This document shows positions 1-6,840 of a stretch of DNA of 9,911 bases, piece by piece. Source of the DNA: Elusimicrobiota bacterium. GTDB lineage: Bacteria > Ratteibacteria > UBA8468 > B48-G9 > JAFGKM01. The number at the start of each line of letters is the position of its first letter. Within the stretch, counting starts at the first letter, position 1. The position numbers and the translations under genes are program-made. Where the stretch lies: positions 1-9,911 of the forward strand of contig JAAYXZ010000141.1 of assembly GCA_012515635.1 (NCBI GenBank), given 5' to 3'. The notes under the pieces are model-generated. The model saw nothing but the letters and a program-made list of their open reading frames with translations, ran no database searches and had not been told where the DNA came from.

Positions 1-252
1 AACTTTGATTATTCCCGCCAGGAACGAAAATTCCTGAAAGATGTTTTTTGTATAGCGGACAGTTTACTTACGGACAAAGACGACTTAGTGCAAAAGGGTT
101 ATGGATGGATGCTCAAAGCGGCAAGCGAGGCGCGCCAAAAAGAGGTGTTTGAGTATGTAATGGAAAGAAAAGATAGAATGCCCCGCACTGCTTTGCGTTA
201 TGCTATTGAAAAGATGCCAAAAGACTTAAAAACCAAAGCAATGGAGAGATAA
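1..252 (+). CDS. DNA alkylation repair protein, AlkD-like (C-terminal 83 residues only)
   Basis: This is the last 83 codons of a reading frame that is open from the left edge of the window and stops with TAA at 250-252, so the start and most of the protein are missing. The fragment has the C-terminal signature of the AlkD-type DNA alkylation repair family (PF08713, helical HEAT-like repeats): a VQKGYGWMLKAAS segment followed by MPRTALRYAIEKMP near the end. Family members bind and excise alkylated bases such as N3- or N7-alkylpurines in the cytoplasm. The catalytic region lies upstream of the window, so activity cannot be judged. The next gene starts one base after the stop, which points to co-transcription. 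Family assignment is fairly secure from these two motifs; substrate is not. Confidence 0.82.
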   Translation, partial: NFDYSRQERKFLKDVFCIADSLLTDKDDLVQKGYGWMLKAASEARQKEVFEYVMERKDRMPRTALRYAIEKMPKDLKTKAMER

Positions 253-253
253 T

Positions 254-718
254 ATGAAAACAACTATTTTTACCGTTATCATAGTTTTGATGATATTCGG
301 CGGGGTTGTATATCTTAACAAACAGAAAAATGCGGTAACGCCTGATTCTAATATGAGTTTTCCGCCGGATATGCATACCTCTGAGATTGCATTGGATTGG
401 GAAGGGACCTATGCCGGAATTACGCCTTGCGCTGATTGCGAAGGTATTAAGACAACGGTTATTCTCTCCAAGGATAATAAATACACTTATCAAATGCAGT
501 ATTTAGGCAAGGGTGATGATACGGTGTACGTGGACACAGGTACATTCAGGTGGAATGAAAACGGATTGATTATACATCTTGAAGGCGGGGATACAGCCGG
601 TAAACCGCTTGATATTAAGGTGGAGGAAAACCAACTGAGATTGCTTGATATGGACGGCAATGTCATTACAGGCAATTTGGCGGATATGTATATTTTAGAG
701 AAGCAGGGCTTACCCTAA
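254..718 (+). CDS. NlpE-like domain protein with N-terminal membrane anchor
   Basis: A 154-residue protein. Residues 3-21 form one hydrophobic helix, followed by a linker rich in Pro, Ser and Asn (27-47), then a compact domain with the NlpE N-terminal (PF04170) pattern: WEGTYAGITPCADCEGI at 49-65 and a beta-rich region with GTFRW at 96-100. The CxxC at Cys59/Cys62 matches the CXXC of E. coli NlpE, an outer membrane lipoprotein linked to Cpx surface and copper stress signalling. Here there is no Cys near the end of the hydrophobic segment, so it should be an anchored or secreted extracytoplasmic protein and not a lipoprotein. The start is supported by GGAGAG at 243-248, five bases upstream. 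Only one base separates it from the alkylation-repair gene. The domain call is good; a role in copper or envelope stress is inference from the family. Confidence 0.8.
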   Translation: MKTTIFTVIIVLMIFGGVVYLNKQKNAVTPDSNMSFPPDMHTSEIALDWEGTYAGITPCADCEGIKTTVILSKDNKYTYQMQYLGKGDDTVYVDTGTFRWNENGLIIHLEGGDTAGKPLDIKVEENQLRLLDMDGNVITGNLADMYILEKQGLP

Positions 719-760
719 CTCTTTTGTATTTATCCGTGCAATAAGGAGAGGCGCTATTTT

Positions 761-1732
761 TTAATCAATTAAACGGATGTCTTGGAGCCAGTGTCTGTTT
801 TCTTTGTGCCATGCTACTGTTTTCTTGATGCCGTCAGGAAGGGTTGTCAGGGGTTTCCAGCCGATTAACCTCACTGCTTCGTTTATATTCGCCCATGTGG
901 CGGGAACATCTGTTTTATGCGATTTGAAATACTCTATCACCGCTTTTTCCCCCACCTCTTTCTCTATTAGGGCTATAAGTTCGTTGATGGAATACGGAGA
1001 GTTGCCTCCGAGGTTGATTATATTGTAACCTGTTAAATCCAGACCTTTCACTGTCCCTTCCGCAATATCACCAACATATGTAAAATCCCTTTGCTGTGAA
1101 CCGTCCCCGAATATCTTAAGCGGAGTTCCTTCATCAATTGCCTTGATAAACTTGAATACGCTCATATCGGGGCGTCCGGCAGGTCCGTAAACGGTGAAGT
1201 ATCTGTAAATAGTTATATCCATATCATACAGGTAGTGGTATGTATAACACAGGTTTTCCGCTGCTTTTTTTGAGACGGCATAGGGGGAGATAGGTTTGTT
1301 GACGGGAAGTTTCTCGTTAAAGGGCATCTCTTCCCCCGCATAGACAGATGAAGTGGATGCAAGAATGAATTTTTTGATGGAGAGTTTTTTCGCTGTTTCA
1401 AGGAGGACAAGGGTTCCTTCAAGGTTTGATTTAAAGTATACAAAGGGGTCTGTTATGCTTGCGCGCACCCCAGCTCTTGCGGCAAGGTTCACTATAGCGT
1501 CAGGGGAAAAACTCTTTATAGTGTCTTTTATTTCAGGGGATGCGATATCCATTTTTGTAAAACTGAAGTTTTTGTATTTCATCAAATGGGATAGCCGCCA
1601 TTCTTTAAGACGCACATCATAGTAGTTGTTCATTTCGTCAACGCCGAGAACAATAAAACCTTTTTCTAAAAGTAATTCCCCTACCTTACTGCCTATAAAT
1701 CCGCCGCACCCTGTTAATAGTATCTTTTTCAT
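761..1732 (-). CDS. NAD-dependent sugar epimerase, UDP-glucuronate 4-epimerase-like
   Basis: A full-length 323-residue extended short-chain dehydrogenase/reductase. It has the N-terminal Rossmann motif TGCGGFIGS (7-15), the STSSVYA segment (126-132, with Thr127 aligned to the catalytic Ser/Thr) and the catalytic YxxxK at Tyr151/Lys155. Two signatures point to the UDP-glucuronate 4-epimerase branch rather than plain GalE: NNYYDVRLKE at 35-44 and YGPAGRPDM at 182-190. Members interconvert UDP-glucuronate and UDP-galacturonate in the cytoplasm, supplying acidic sugars for capsule, LPS or other surface glycans. It is the last gene of the minus-strand cluster, 10 bases after radC, with a weak purine-rich ribosome site. 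No glycosyltransferases are nearby, so the glycan is unknown. Another 4-epimerase or a 4,6-dehydratase-like activity remains possible. Confidence 0.85.
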   Translation of the reverse strand: MKKILLTGCGGFIGSKVGELLLEKGFIVLGVDEMNNYYDVRLKEWRLSHLMKYKNFSFTKMDIASPEIKDTIKSFSPDAIVNLAARAGVRASITDPFVYFKSNLEGTLVLLETAKKLSIKKFILASTSSVYAGEEMPFNEKLPVNKPISPYAVSKKAAENLCYTYHYLYDMDITIYRYFTVYGPAGRPDMSVFKFIKAIDEGTPLKIFGDGSQQRDFTYVGDIAEGTVKGLDLTGYNIINLGGNSPYSINELIALIEKEVGEKAVIEYFKSHKTDVPATWANINEAVRLIGWKPLTTLPDGIKKTVAWHKENRHWLQDIRLID

Positions 1733-1742
1733 TCTTTTTCTG

Positions 1743-2435
1743 TTATATTATGCCGTTTTTTGCAAAACTATAGTAGGTGTCATTACCTATTATGATATGG
1801 TCAAGTACTTTTATGTTCAAGATGTCGCCTGCTTTTACAAGCGCCTTAGTGAACTCTGTGTCTTCCCTGCTGGGCAAAGGGTCTCCTGACGGATGGTTAT
1901 GAGCGCAAATAATAGAGGCAGAAAAATTCTCCATCGCTTTTTGGAATATCTCCCTGATTATGGGGTTTGCCTGATTGACAGTTCCTTCTTCTATCTCTGT
2001 TCTGTCCAAAATCCTGTTTTTGGAGTCCATATTAAGCATAACAAAAATCTCCTTTTTCAGGTCTCTCATACGGGGGTGTAAAAGATAAAACACATCTTCA
2101 GGTCCGCTGATTTTTACTTTTTTCTCCTTTATCTCATCTTCCCTGAATCTTCTGCCTATCTCTATCGCCGCTTTTATCTGACATAGTTTGGCTTTCCCGA
2201 GACCTTTAATATCAGCCCATTTGCTGATGCTTGTATGGCTCATATTGCGGAAAGACCCGAATCTTTGGAGTGTTTTTCTCGCAATATCCACGGCTGTCTC
2301 TCCTTTGTTCCCTGTTCTTATGAGTATGGCAAGGAGTTCTGTGTCTGAAAGAGTGTGTTCGCCATATTTCAGAAGTTTTTCACGCGGTTTTTCGTCCGTA
2401 TGCCATTTTTTGATAGGTATATTATATTTACTCAT
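1743..2435 (-). CDS. radC: RadC family JAB-domain protein (UPF0758)
   Basis: A complete 230-residue RadC protein. The N-terminal part has the typical EKPREKLLKYG and LSDTELLAILIRTG segments (15-42). A helix-hairpin-helix follows, with IKGLGKAKLCQIKAAIEIGRR at 76-96. The C-terminal JAB/MPN domain carries the metal-binding motif HNHPSGDPLPSREDTEFT (179-196), with His179, His181 and Asp192 as likely ligands. Despite the historical name, a role in radiation repair was not upheld; the molecular function of the family is unsettled, with DNA-associated metal-dependent hydrolase activity often suggested. Start is supported by an AGGAAA ribosome site on the minus strand. It lies 8 bases after the DUF1614 gene and 10 bases before the epimerase, so it is part of the same transcript. 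Confidence 0.95.
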   Translation of the reverse strand: MSKYNIPIKKWHTDEKPREKLLKYGEHTLSDTELLAILIRTGNKGETAVDIARKTLQRFGSFRNMSHTSISKWADIKGLGKAKLCQIKAAIEIGRRFREDEIKEKKVKISGPEDVFYLLHPRMRDLKKEIFVMLNMDSKNRILDRTEIEEGTVNQANPIIREIFQKAMENFSASIICAHNHPSGDPLPSREDTEFTKALVKAGDILNIKVLDHIIIGNDTYYSFAKNGII

Positions 2436-2443
2436 TGTTTTTC

Positions 2444-3100
2444 CTATGCCAGAAGCGCCGAAATTACGCCTACAAGAAAGATGCCGTCATATACACCCGC
2501 CCCTCCAATACTCATAATTCCGGGGTATTGACCAAGATGAGGTAAATTAAGAATATCCGCTCCTATGATAACGCCCAGCACGCCTGAAATATATGCTACC
2601 GGTATTTTGTTGCCGGGAGATAACAGGAAAGCAAGTCCTACAGCGATAAGCGGGGGTATCAGCGCTGGAATGTGGACACCCATTCCAGGGGTGACGGTGG
2701 ATAAACGGAAACACACGATAGTGGTAATAATTGTTGCGAAAAAAGTCGGAAGCAGTGGCGCTTTTGGCAGGAGATACACACATAATAAAAGCGGAATAAC
2801 GCACCCCCCAAGGTTTATAGCGATTACCTGACGGGTATTCTCGTAAGGCATGCCTAAAAATAAACGGGAGAGGGGTATGGAACTCTGCGGCGGTATAACA
2901 AGCGCTTCTCTTGTATGTATTGGGATGTTGATTGCGCTGCCTATGAACGATAAAAGTATTATTATAAAAGCGCCTGCGGGTGAAAGACCAATTTTGCTTA
3001 ACGCAAGACGTATTATCTCAATTTGGATAAGAAAGAAGAATACAGGGAGAAAAAGGATAAAGAGCAGAATAAGAATGATAGAGAAAGGCAGAAAAATCAT
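2444..3100 (-). CDS. DUF1614 integral membrane protein
   Basis: A 218-residue, strongly hydrophobic protein with about six membrane segments, roughly at residues 3-25, 41-60, 92-112, 118-136, 143-161 and 165-185, plus a hydrophobic C-terminus (200-217). It matches the DUF1614 family (PF07758) by the GSAINIP segment at 54-60, the TPGMGVHIPALIPP segment at 137-150 and the Gly-rich GGAGVYDGIFL near the C-terminus (199-209). The family is of unknown function and found in archaea and bacteria. The start codon overlaps the stop of the oxidoreductase beta gene in an ATGA, so the two are probably translationally coupled. Whether it works with the oxidoreductase is not known. The polar loop around 61-92, with His62 and several Arg/Glu, is the only obvious non-membrane portion. 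Confidence 0.85.
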   Translation of the reverse strand: MIFLPFSIILILLFILFLPVFFFLIQIEIIRLALSKIGLSPAGAFIIILLSFIGSAINIPIHTREALVIPPQSSIPLSRLFLGMPYENTRQVIAINLGGCVIPLLLCVYLLPKAPLLPTFFATIITTIVCFRLSTVTPGMGVHIPALIPPLIAVGLAFLLSPGNKIPVAYISGVLGVIIGADILNLPHLGQYPGIMSIGGAGVYDGIFLVGVISALLA

Positions 3101-3861
3101 TTGTTTGGACTCCCTTTATCTTTATATACGCCTGTTGGGAAAAAATTTGCCATCTCCGCCCCTACCCATTCCATTGCCTTTGACGGCGTCTTTCTCCAGT
3201 TGGTCGGACAGGTGGACAGAACCTCTATAAGAGAAAACCCTTTGTTCTCAATTTGGTATAAAAACCCTTTTTTAATTGCCCGTTTTGTCTTGATAATATC
3301 AGGGATAGAGTCAATTTTAGTTCTTTCTATGTAAGTTGCCCCTTCAATAGTGGCAAGAAGTTCACATACCCTGATGGGATAACCATGCTGCAGGGCTGTT
3401 CTCCCTTTTGTTGTAGTGGTTGTCTGCTGACCTAAAAGTGTTGTGGGAGCCATCTGTCCTTTGGTCATTCCATAGACGCCGTTATTGACAAAGATAACAG
3501 TGATGTTTTCTCCTCTTGCCGCCGCATGTATTATCTCGGCTGTTCCGATGGCGGCAAGGTCTCCATCGCCTTGGTAGGTAAAGACAATACGGTCAGGGAG
3601 GCATCTCTTTATTCCTGTAGCCACAGCAGGCGGTCTGCCGTGAGCGGCTTCTGTTACATCAAAATTGAAGTAGTTATATGCGAGCACAGCGCAGCCGACA
3701 GGCGCAATACCAATGGTCTTTTCTCTTATGCCAAGTTCATCTATAATTTCCGCAATAATTTTATGGATAATTCCATGCCCGCATCCGGGGCAATAGATGG
3801 TGATATCGTTTGTCAAACTCTCAGGCCTCTTATAGATGTATTTCTTTGTCTTCTGTGTCAT
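3097..3861 (-). CDS. 2-oxoacid:ferredoxin oxidoreductase, beta (thiamine pyrophosphate) subunit
   Basis: A 254-residue beta subunit, normal length for separate beta chains. It binds thiamine pyrophosphate and decarboxylates a 2-oxoacid in a CoA-dependent reaction that reduces ferredoxin. Residues 24-30 are the hallmark CPGCGHG. The TPP/Mg site is GDGD at 98-101 with NNGVYGMT at 126-133. Cys24, Cys27, Cys57 and Cys218 (in STCPTNW) have the layout of the four [4Fe-4S] ligands seen in two-subunit enzymes of this family, so the electron-transfer cluster looks intact. The gene overlaps the alpha gene upstream and the DUF1614 gene downstream by 4 bases each (ATGA). No gamma domain is fused to it. 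Substrate could be 2-oxoisovalerate (Vor), 2-oxoglutarate (Kor) or another 2-oxoacid; sequence reading alone does not decide. Confidence 0.93.
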   Translation of the reverse strand: MTQKTKKYIYKRPESLTNDITIYCPGCGHGIIHKIIAEIIDELGIREKTIGIAPVGCAVLAYNYFNFDVTEAAHGRPPAVATGIKRCLPDRIVFTYQGDGDLAAIGTAEIIHAAARGENITVIFVNNGVYGMTKGQMAPTTLLGQQTTTTTKGRTALQHGYPIRVCELLATIEGATYIERTKIDSIPDIIKTKRAIKKGFLYQIENKGFSLIEVLSTCPTNWRKTPSKAMEWVGAEMANFFPTGVYKDKGSPNK

Positions 3862-4913
3862 ATCTTTTTTATCTCCCTGAATATCTCTTCAGGAGTGGGG
3901 ACTCCATCGCCGGGCCTACCGTAGAAACATATACGGATGTCTTTTTTTACGGCAAGTTTTACATCCTCTATCATCTGTCCGCAATTCATCTCAACCACAA
4001 GTATTTTTTTTGCTTTTTCCGCTACTCTTTGCAAGTGTTCTGATGGAAAAGGCCAGAGAGTGATGGGCCTGAAAAGACCTGCTTTGATACCCTTCGCTCT
4101 TGCAAGAGCAAGGGCTTCAAAACAGATTCTTGCGCATGTGCCGAAACTTACAAGGAGAACGTCTATATCATCGCACATATAGGTTTGATATAATGTCTCA
4201 TTTTCAATAATCTGCCTGTATTTATCTGCTATTTTTAAGTTATGGGTTTCAAGTACTCCATGCGTTAAAAAGAGTGACTTTATGGAATTAGGTCTGCGTC
4301 TCTTACACCCTGTAAGCGCCCATTTTTTTGTAGGCGTTGTTTTTACGGGGGGGAGAAGTTTTACCGGTTCCATCATCTGGGCAATCATTCCGTCCGCGAG
4401 GACAATGACCGGGTTTCTGTATCTGTCGGCAAGAGTGAAGGCAAGGTATGTAAGGTCGTATATCTCCTGGACATTCCACGGAGCAAGGGCGATGGTTCTG
4501 TAATCGCCGTGCCCTCCCCCTCTGGTTGACTGGAAATAATCGCTTTGGCTGGGGGTTACGCTTCCGAGTCCCGGTCCGCCGCGGTTCATGTTTATTATCA
4601 CAGCCGGCAGTTCACAGCCGGCAAGATATGATATGCCCTCCTGTTTAAGAGATATTCCGGGGGAAGAGGAAGAGGTCATCGCTCTCTTTCCTGTGACCGA
4701 GGCGCCGAAGACCATGTTTATGGCAGATACTTCGCTCTCTGCTTGGATGAATACGCCGTTTTCCTCAGGCATCCGTTCGCTCATATATTCAGGGAATCTG
4801 TTCTGGGGTGTTATCGGATAACCTGCATAAAACCTGCATCCAGCCCTGATAGCGCCTTCAGCGGCAGCTTCGCACCCTGTTAGAATTACACGTTCTACTC
4901 TTTTATGCGCCAT
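3858..4913 (-). CDS. vorB: 2-oxoacid:ferredoxin oxidoreductase, alpha subunit (VorB/KorA type)
   Basis: A 351-residue alpha chain. The substrate/TPP-facing domain has GYPITPQN (31-38) and ESEVSAINMVFGAS (59-72), followed by TSSSSPGISLKQEG (80-93), RGGPGLG (111-117) and GGGHGDYR (132-139). The C-terminal part (about 248-351) is the transketolase-C-like domain, with LFRPITLWPFP and EMNCGQM. Length and motifs fit the VorB-type chain of 2-oxoisovalerate oxidoreductase, with KorA as the close alternative. I chose ATG at 4913 because AGGAAG lies six bases before it. An in-frame ATG at 4931 would add six residues (MGAGRR) but has no Shine-Dalgarno sequence. The start lies inside the end of the DUF1318 gene (19-base overlap) and the stop overlaps the beta gene. 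There is no fused gamma domain. Confidence 0.92.
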   Translation of the reverse strand: MAHKRVERVILTGCEAAAEGAIRAGCRFYAGYPITPQNRFPEYMSERMPEENGVFIQAESEVSAINMVFGASVTGKRAMTSSSSPGISLKQEGISYLAGCELPAVIINMNRGGPGLGSVTPSQSDYFQSTRGGGHGDYRTIALAPWNVQEIYDLTYLAFTLADRYRNPVIVLADGMIAQMMEPVKLLPPVKTTPTKKWALTGCKRRRPNSIKSLFLTHGVLETHNLKIADKYRQIIENETLYQTYMCDDIDVLLVSFGTCARICFEALALARAKGIKAGLFRPITLWPFPSEHLQRVAEKAKKILVVEMNCGQMIEDVKLAVKKDIRICFYGRPGDGVPTPEEIFREIKKI

Positions 4914-5446
4914 TCTTCTTCCTGCACCCATGTTCCGCTGGGAGAATAACTCTTCATAACATCGGCAAAAATCTTTTTGAATTTAGTGATTTCTCCCGCA
5001 GGGGCATTATTTATTTTCAATAGTTCCTGTATCATTATGTTTCTTTGCTGGTTTTCGTCATTGACAAGTTTCTTTACTCTTGTTGCTTTCTCTGCGTTGG
5101 AGGGCAGGTCTCGGACAACTACAGTAAATTCGTTTGTCTCTCCGACAAAACCGTCTCTTTTATAGGTGTCTATCTCTTCGCGCCATGTATCCATTTTTTG
5201 CTTTGCAGCCCGTATTGCGGGAGAGTCGGTCTTTATATCTCTGCTTACTTCTACAGCATCATCTGCGTAGGCAATACCTGTAAATATTAAGCGTTGTAGA
5301 TTGCTTTGAGGTTTGCTCTGTGAGGGAGGAGCAAGCAGTTGTTCCGCTGCTTTTTCTATCTTTTCCTCAGGAAATGTTACATACACATTTACTACCGCGC
5401 AGCCAGCCATTGCGAGCACCGCAAGTATAAGGATAGTTCTTCGCAT
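4895..5446 (-). CDS. DUF1318 (YdbL-like) lipoprotein
   Basis: A 183-residue secreted protein. Residues 1-15 are a type II signal peptide, MRRTILILAVLAMAG, with Cys16 as the lipidation site. Immediately after is VVNVYVTFPEEKIEKAAEQLL (18-38), a segment I recognise from DUF1318 lipoproteins of anaerobic bacteria. A Ser/Pro/Gln linker follows (39-49). The DUF1318 (PF07027) domain spans about 66-160, with IRAAKQKM, then a KRDGFVGETNEF core (96-107) and a long C-terminal helix. E. coli YdbL, of the same family, is a periplasmic partner of YdbH-YnbE, which bridges inner and outer membranes in lipid transport; extending that role here is inference. The minus-strand ribosome site AAGGAGGAG is strong. 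It is the first gene of the six-gene cluster and overlaps the oxidoreductase alpha gene. Confidence 0.82.
   Translation of the reverse strand: MRRTILILAVLAMAGCAVVNVYVTFPEEKIEKAAEQLLAPPSQSKPQSNLQRLIFTGIAYADDAVEVSRDIKTDSPAIRAAKQKMDTWREEIDTYKRDGFVGETNEFTVVVRDLPSNAEKATRVKKLVNDENQQRNIMIQELLKINNAPAGEITKFKKIFADVMKSYSPSGTWVQEEEWRIKE
4918..4923 (-). promoter_or_regulatory. Shine-Dalgarno sequence that decides the alpha-subunit start
   Basis: On the minus strand this reads AGGAAG and sits 4-6 bases before ATG at 4913, inside the last codons of the DUF1318 lipoprotein gene. The alternative in-frame ATG at 4931 is preceded by a sequence with no purine-rich ribosome site. This favours the downstream start and implies translational coupling to the upstream gene. 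Confidence 0.55.
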
Positions 5447-5531
5447 ATCTCCTCCTTTTTGTTCAGGTTAAACATAAAAACTATATCAGGACTCTTTAAT
5501 GTTTTCTACTGTCTTTTTGTTCTCTTGTTTT

Positions 5532-5560
5532 ATTTTACCCCAATTTAGAACATATAACAA
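5532..5560 (-). promoter_or_regulatory. Putative sigma70-type promoter of the minus-strand six-gene operon
   Basis: On the minus strand there is TTGTTA (5560-5555), a 17-base spacer, and TAAAAT (5537-5532). This is four and five matches of six to the -35 and -10 consensus with ideal spacing. Predicted transcription start is near 5525, giving a leader of about 80 bases before ATG at 5446. No hairpin typical of a riboswitch is evident in the leader. Confidence 0.5.
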
Positions 5561-5592
5561 CCTGTTAAAGGACTTGCAATATCCTGTAAAAG
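5561..5592. repeat. Short direct repeat with 22-base period
   Basis: CCTGTTAAAG at 5561-5570 recurs as CCTGTAAAAG at 5583-5592, nine of ten bases identical. The copies start 22 bases apart, about two turns of the helix. They flank and overlap the -35 to -10 interval of the candidate plus-strand promoter, so a regulator-binding pair is possible; chance in AT-rich DNA is also possible. Confidence 0.3.
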
Positions 5593-5602
5593 AAAATAAT
5601 AT
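5574..5602 (+). promoter_or_regulatory. Candidate promoter of the GGDEF operon
   Basis: TTGCAA (5574-5579), a 17-base spacer and TAATAT (5597-5602) match the -35 and -10 consensus at four of six bases each. The start of transcription would fall near 5609, inside the Shine-Dalgarno GGAGAG (5609-5614), leaving a leader of only about ten bases. That makes this a weak call. An alternative -10, TATAAC at 5553-5558, has no good -35 partner. Confidence 0.3.
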
Positions 5603-5618
5603 ATTGAAGGAGAGATGA

Positions 5619-6839
5619 ATGAGAAAAAACAGGATAATGATTGCCATAGAAGTGGTGTTATACGGGTGTATTACGCTTTTTGCGATTTTGGCATTCCAAA
5701 GAATAGAGCAATTTGTCCCGGGAAAATCTGGTGTGAAAGTTGTTTTGCCTGTTTTTCTGGTTATCTATTTGTCTTTGTTCCTTGTTTTTAGAACAAGCAG
5801 TTTTTACTGTAAGTTGCTCTTTAGACAAAAGAATTTTATAGAATTGCTCAATTCAGGGTTGATACGGATAGGGTCTCATATAACAATAGATAATCTCCTG
5901 AGGGAGAGTTTGGATATATTTCTGAAGTTTTATCAGGGAGATAAGGGCATCGTGCTTATTATTGATGACCGTATTCAAGAATATATCTCAGAGAAGATTT
6001 TAACAGTTAATATCTCCGAAGAGAACCGATATGAGAGCAGGGCAAAAGAGAACTATTCTATATTTACTTTTTCGCCTGCAAGCATCTCTGATGAGATAAA
6101 CGCAAGAATACAGGAAGCCCTTCGTGAATATGGGTTTGAGAAAAGCAAAGAAATTATTATATTGCCTGTAGGGGAAGACAAAACAAAAGCGGTTATTATT
6201 ATTGGGGTATCTGTGTTGAAGGGAAGAAAAAGGGCGCTTCTGTTTGAGGAGACAAAGAACGGAACGGGTGTTTTTTTGAAGCACCTGAGCATAGTGATTG
6301 AAAACGCAGTATTACACGAAGAGGTTAATAAGGCGTCTATAACAGATGCTCTTACGGGCTTATATAACAGAAGGCATTTCCAAAACAGGATGGAGCAGGA
6401 GTTTGCAAAGGCGAAAAGGGCGGACTTCCCTGTCTCTGTTATGATTTCGGACCTTGATAATTTTAAGTATTATGTGGATAGTTACGGACATCCGAAAGGA
6501 GATAAGATACTGGCAGAGGTCGGGCTATTGATAAAGAGTAGCGTGAGGGATGGCGATGTGGCATGTCGGTTTGGCGGGGATGAATTTGCGTATCTTTTGC
6601 CTTTTACTTCAAGCGTAGAAGCAAAGATTTTTGCAGACAGGATTAAGAAAAATTTATCTACGCATATATTTCTGGAAGAGGAAGAGGAAAAAGCCGTTAA
6701 TTTGACAATGAGCATAGGGATAGCGGCATTTCCCGAACATGGACAGACCGTAGAAGAGGTTATAAGCAAGGCAGACCAGGCATTATTTAAATCCAAGGCA
6801 GGAGGCAAGAATAGATTAACCACCTATCGGGAGGAATAA
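5619..6839 (+). CDS. Membrane-bound diguanylate cyclase (GGDEF), probable GAF-like sensor
   Basis: A 406-residue protein. Two hydrophobic helices (about 7-27 and 40-57) anchor the N-terminus. A middle region (about 85-232) has the predicted alpha/beta pattern and position of a GAF-like input domain, though I cannot match a specific family. The C-terminal GGDEF domain starts at ITDALTGLYNRR (241-252), has SDLDNF (277-282) and the active site GGDEF intact at 319-323. The inhibitory I-site RxxD is present as RDGD at 310-313, five residues before the active site. It should condense two GTP into cyclic di-GMP at the membrane and be product-inhibited. An acidic EEEEE run sits at 353-357. ATG at 5619 has GGAGAG at a good distance; the ATG at 5615 is too close and in another frame. 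The next gene begins one base after its stop. Confidence 0.93.
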   Translation: MRKNRIMIAIEVVLYGCITLFAILAFQRIEQFVPGKSGVKVVLPVFLVIYLSLFLVFRTSSFYCKLLFRQKNFIELLNSGLIRIGSHITIDNLLRESLDIFLKFYQGDKGIVLIIDDRIQEYISEKILTVNISEENRYESRAKENYSIFTFSPASISDEINARIQEALREYGFEKSKEIIILPVGEDKTKAVIIIGVSVLKGRKRALLFEETKNGTGVFLKHLSIVIENAVLHEEVNKASITDALTGLYNRRHFQNRMEQEFAKAKRADFPVSVMISDLDNFKYYVDSYGHPKGDKILAEVGLLIKSSVRDGDVACRFGGDEFAYLLPFTSSVEAKIFADRIKKNLSTHIFLEEEEEKAVNLTMSIGIAAFPEHGQTVEEVISKADQALFKSKAGGKNRLTTYREE

Positions 6840-6840
6840 T

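Noticed and set aside
719..760. Terminator between the converging NlpE-like and epimerase genes
   Set aside because: I looked for a GC-rich hairpin followed by T residues on either strand and found only a short T-run at 757-762 without a supporting stem.
2188..2517. 109-codon plus-strand open frame across the radC/DUF1614 junction
   Set aside because: It is antisense to RadC and the end of DUF1614, has no recognisable motif, and is explained as a shadow of those genes.
3526..3924. 132-codon plus-strand open frame opposite the oxidoreductase genes
   Set aside because: It lies antisense to the beta gene and the end of the alpha gene, both with clear family motifs; the translation is Cys/Ser-rich with no recognisable domain and no ribosome site evidence.
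5447..5531. Riboswitch or structured leader upstream of the DUF1318 gene
   Set aside because: The leader of about 80 bases is AT-rich with no stable paired elements and no conserved riboswitch core that I can recognise.
5615..5617. Upstream ATG as alternative start before the GGDEF gene
   Set aside because: It is in a different frame and only two bases from GGAG; ATG at 5619 has better spacing and opens the real frame.
6482..6823. 113-codon minus-strand open frame within the GGDEF gene
   Set aside because: It is fully antisense to the conserved GGDEF domain and has no protein-like motif.
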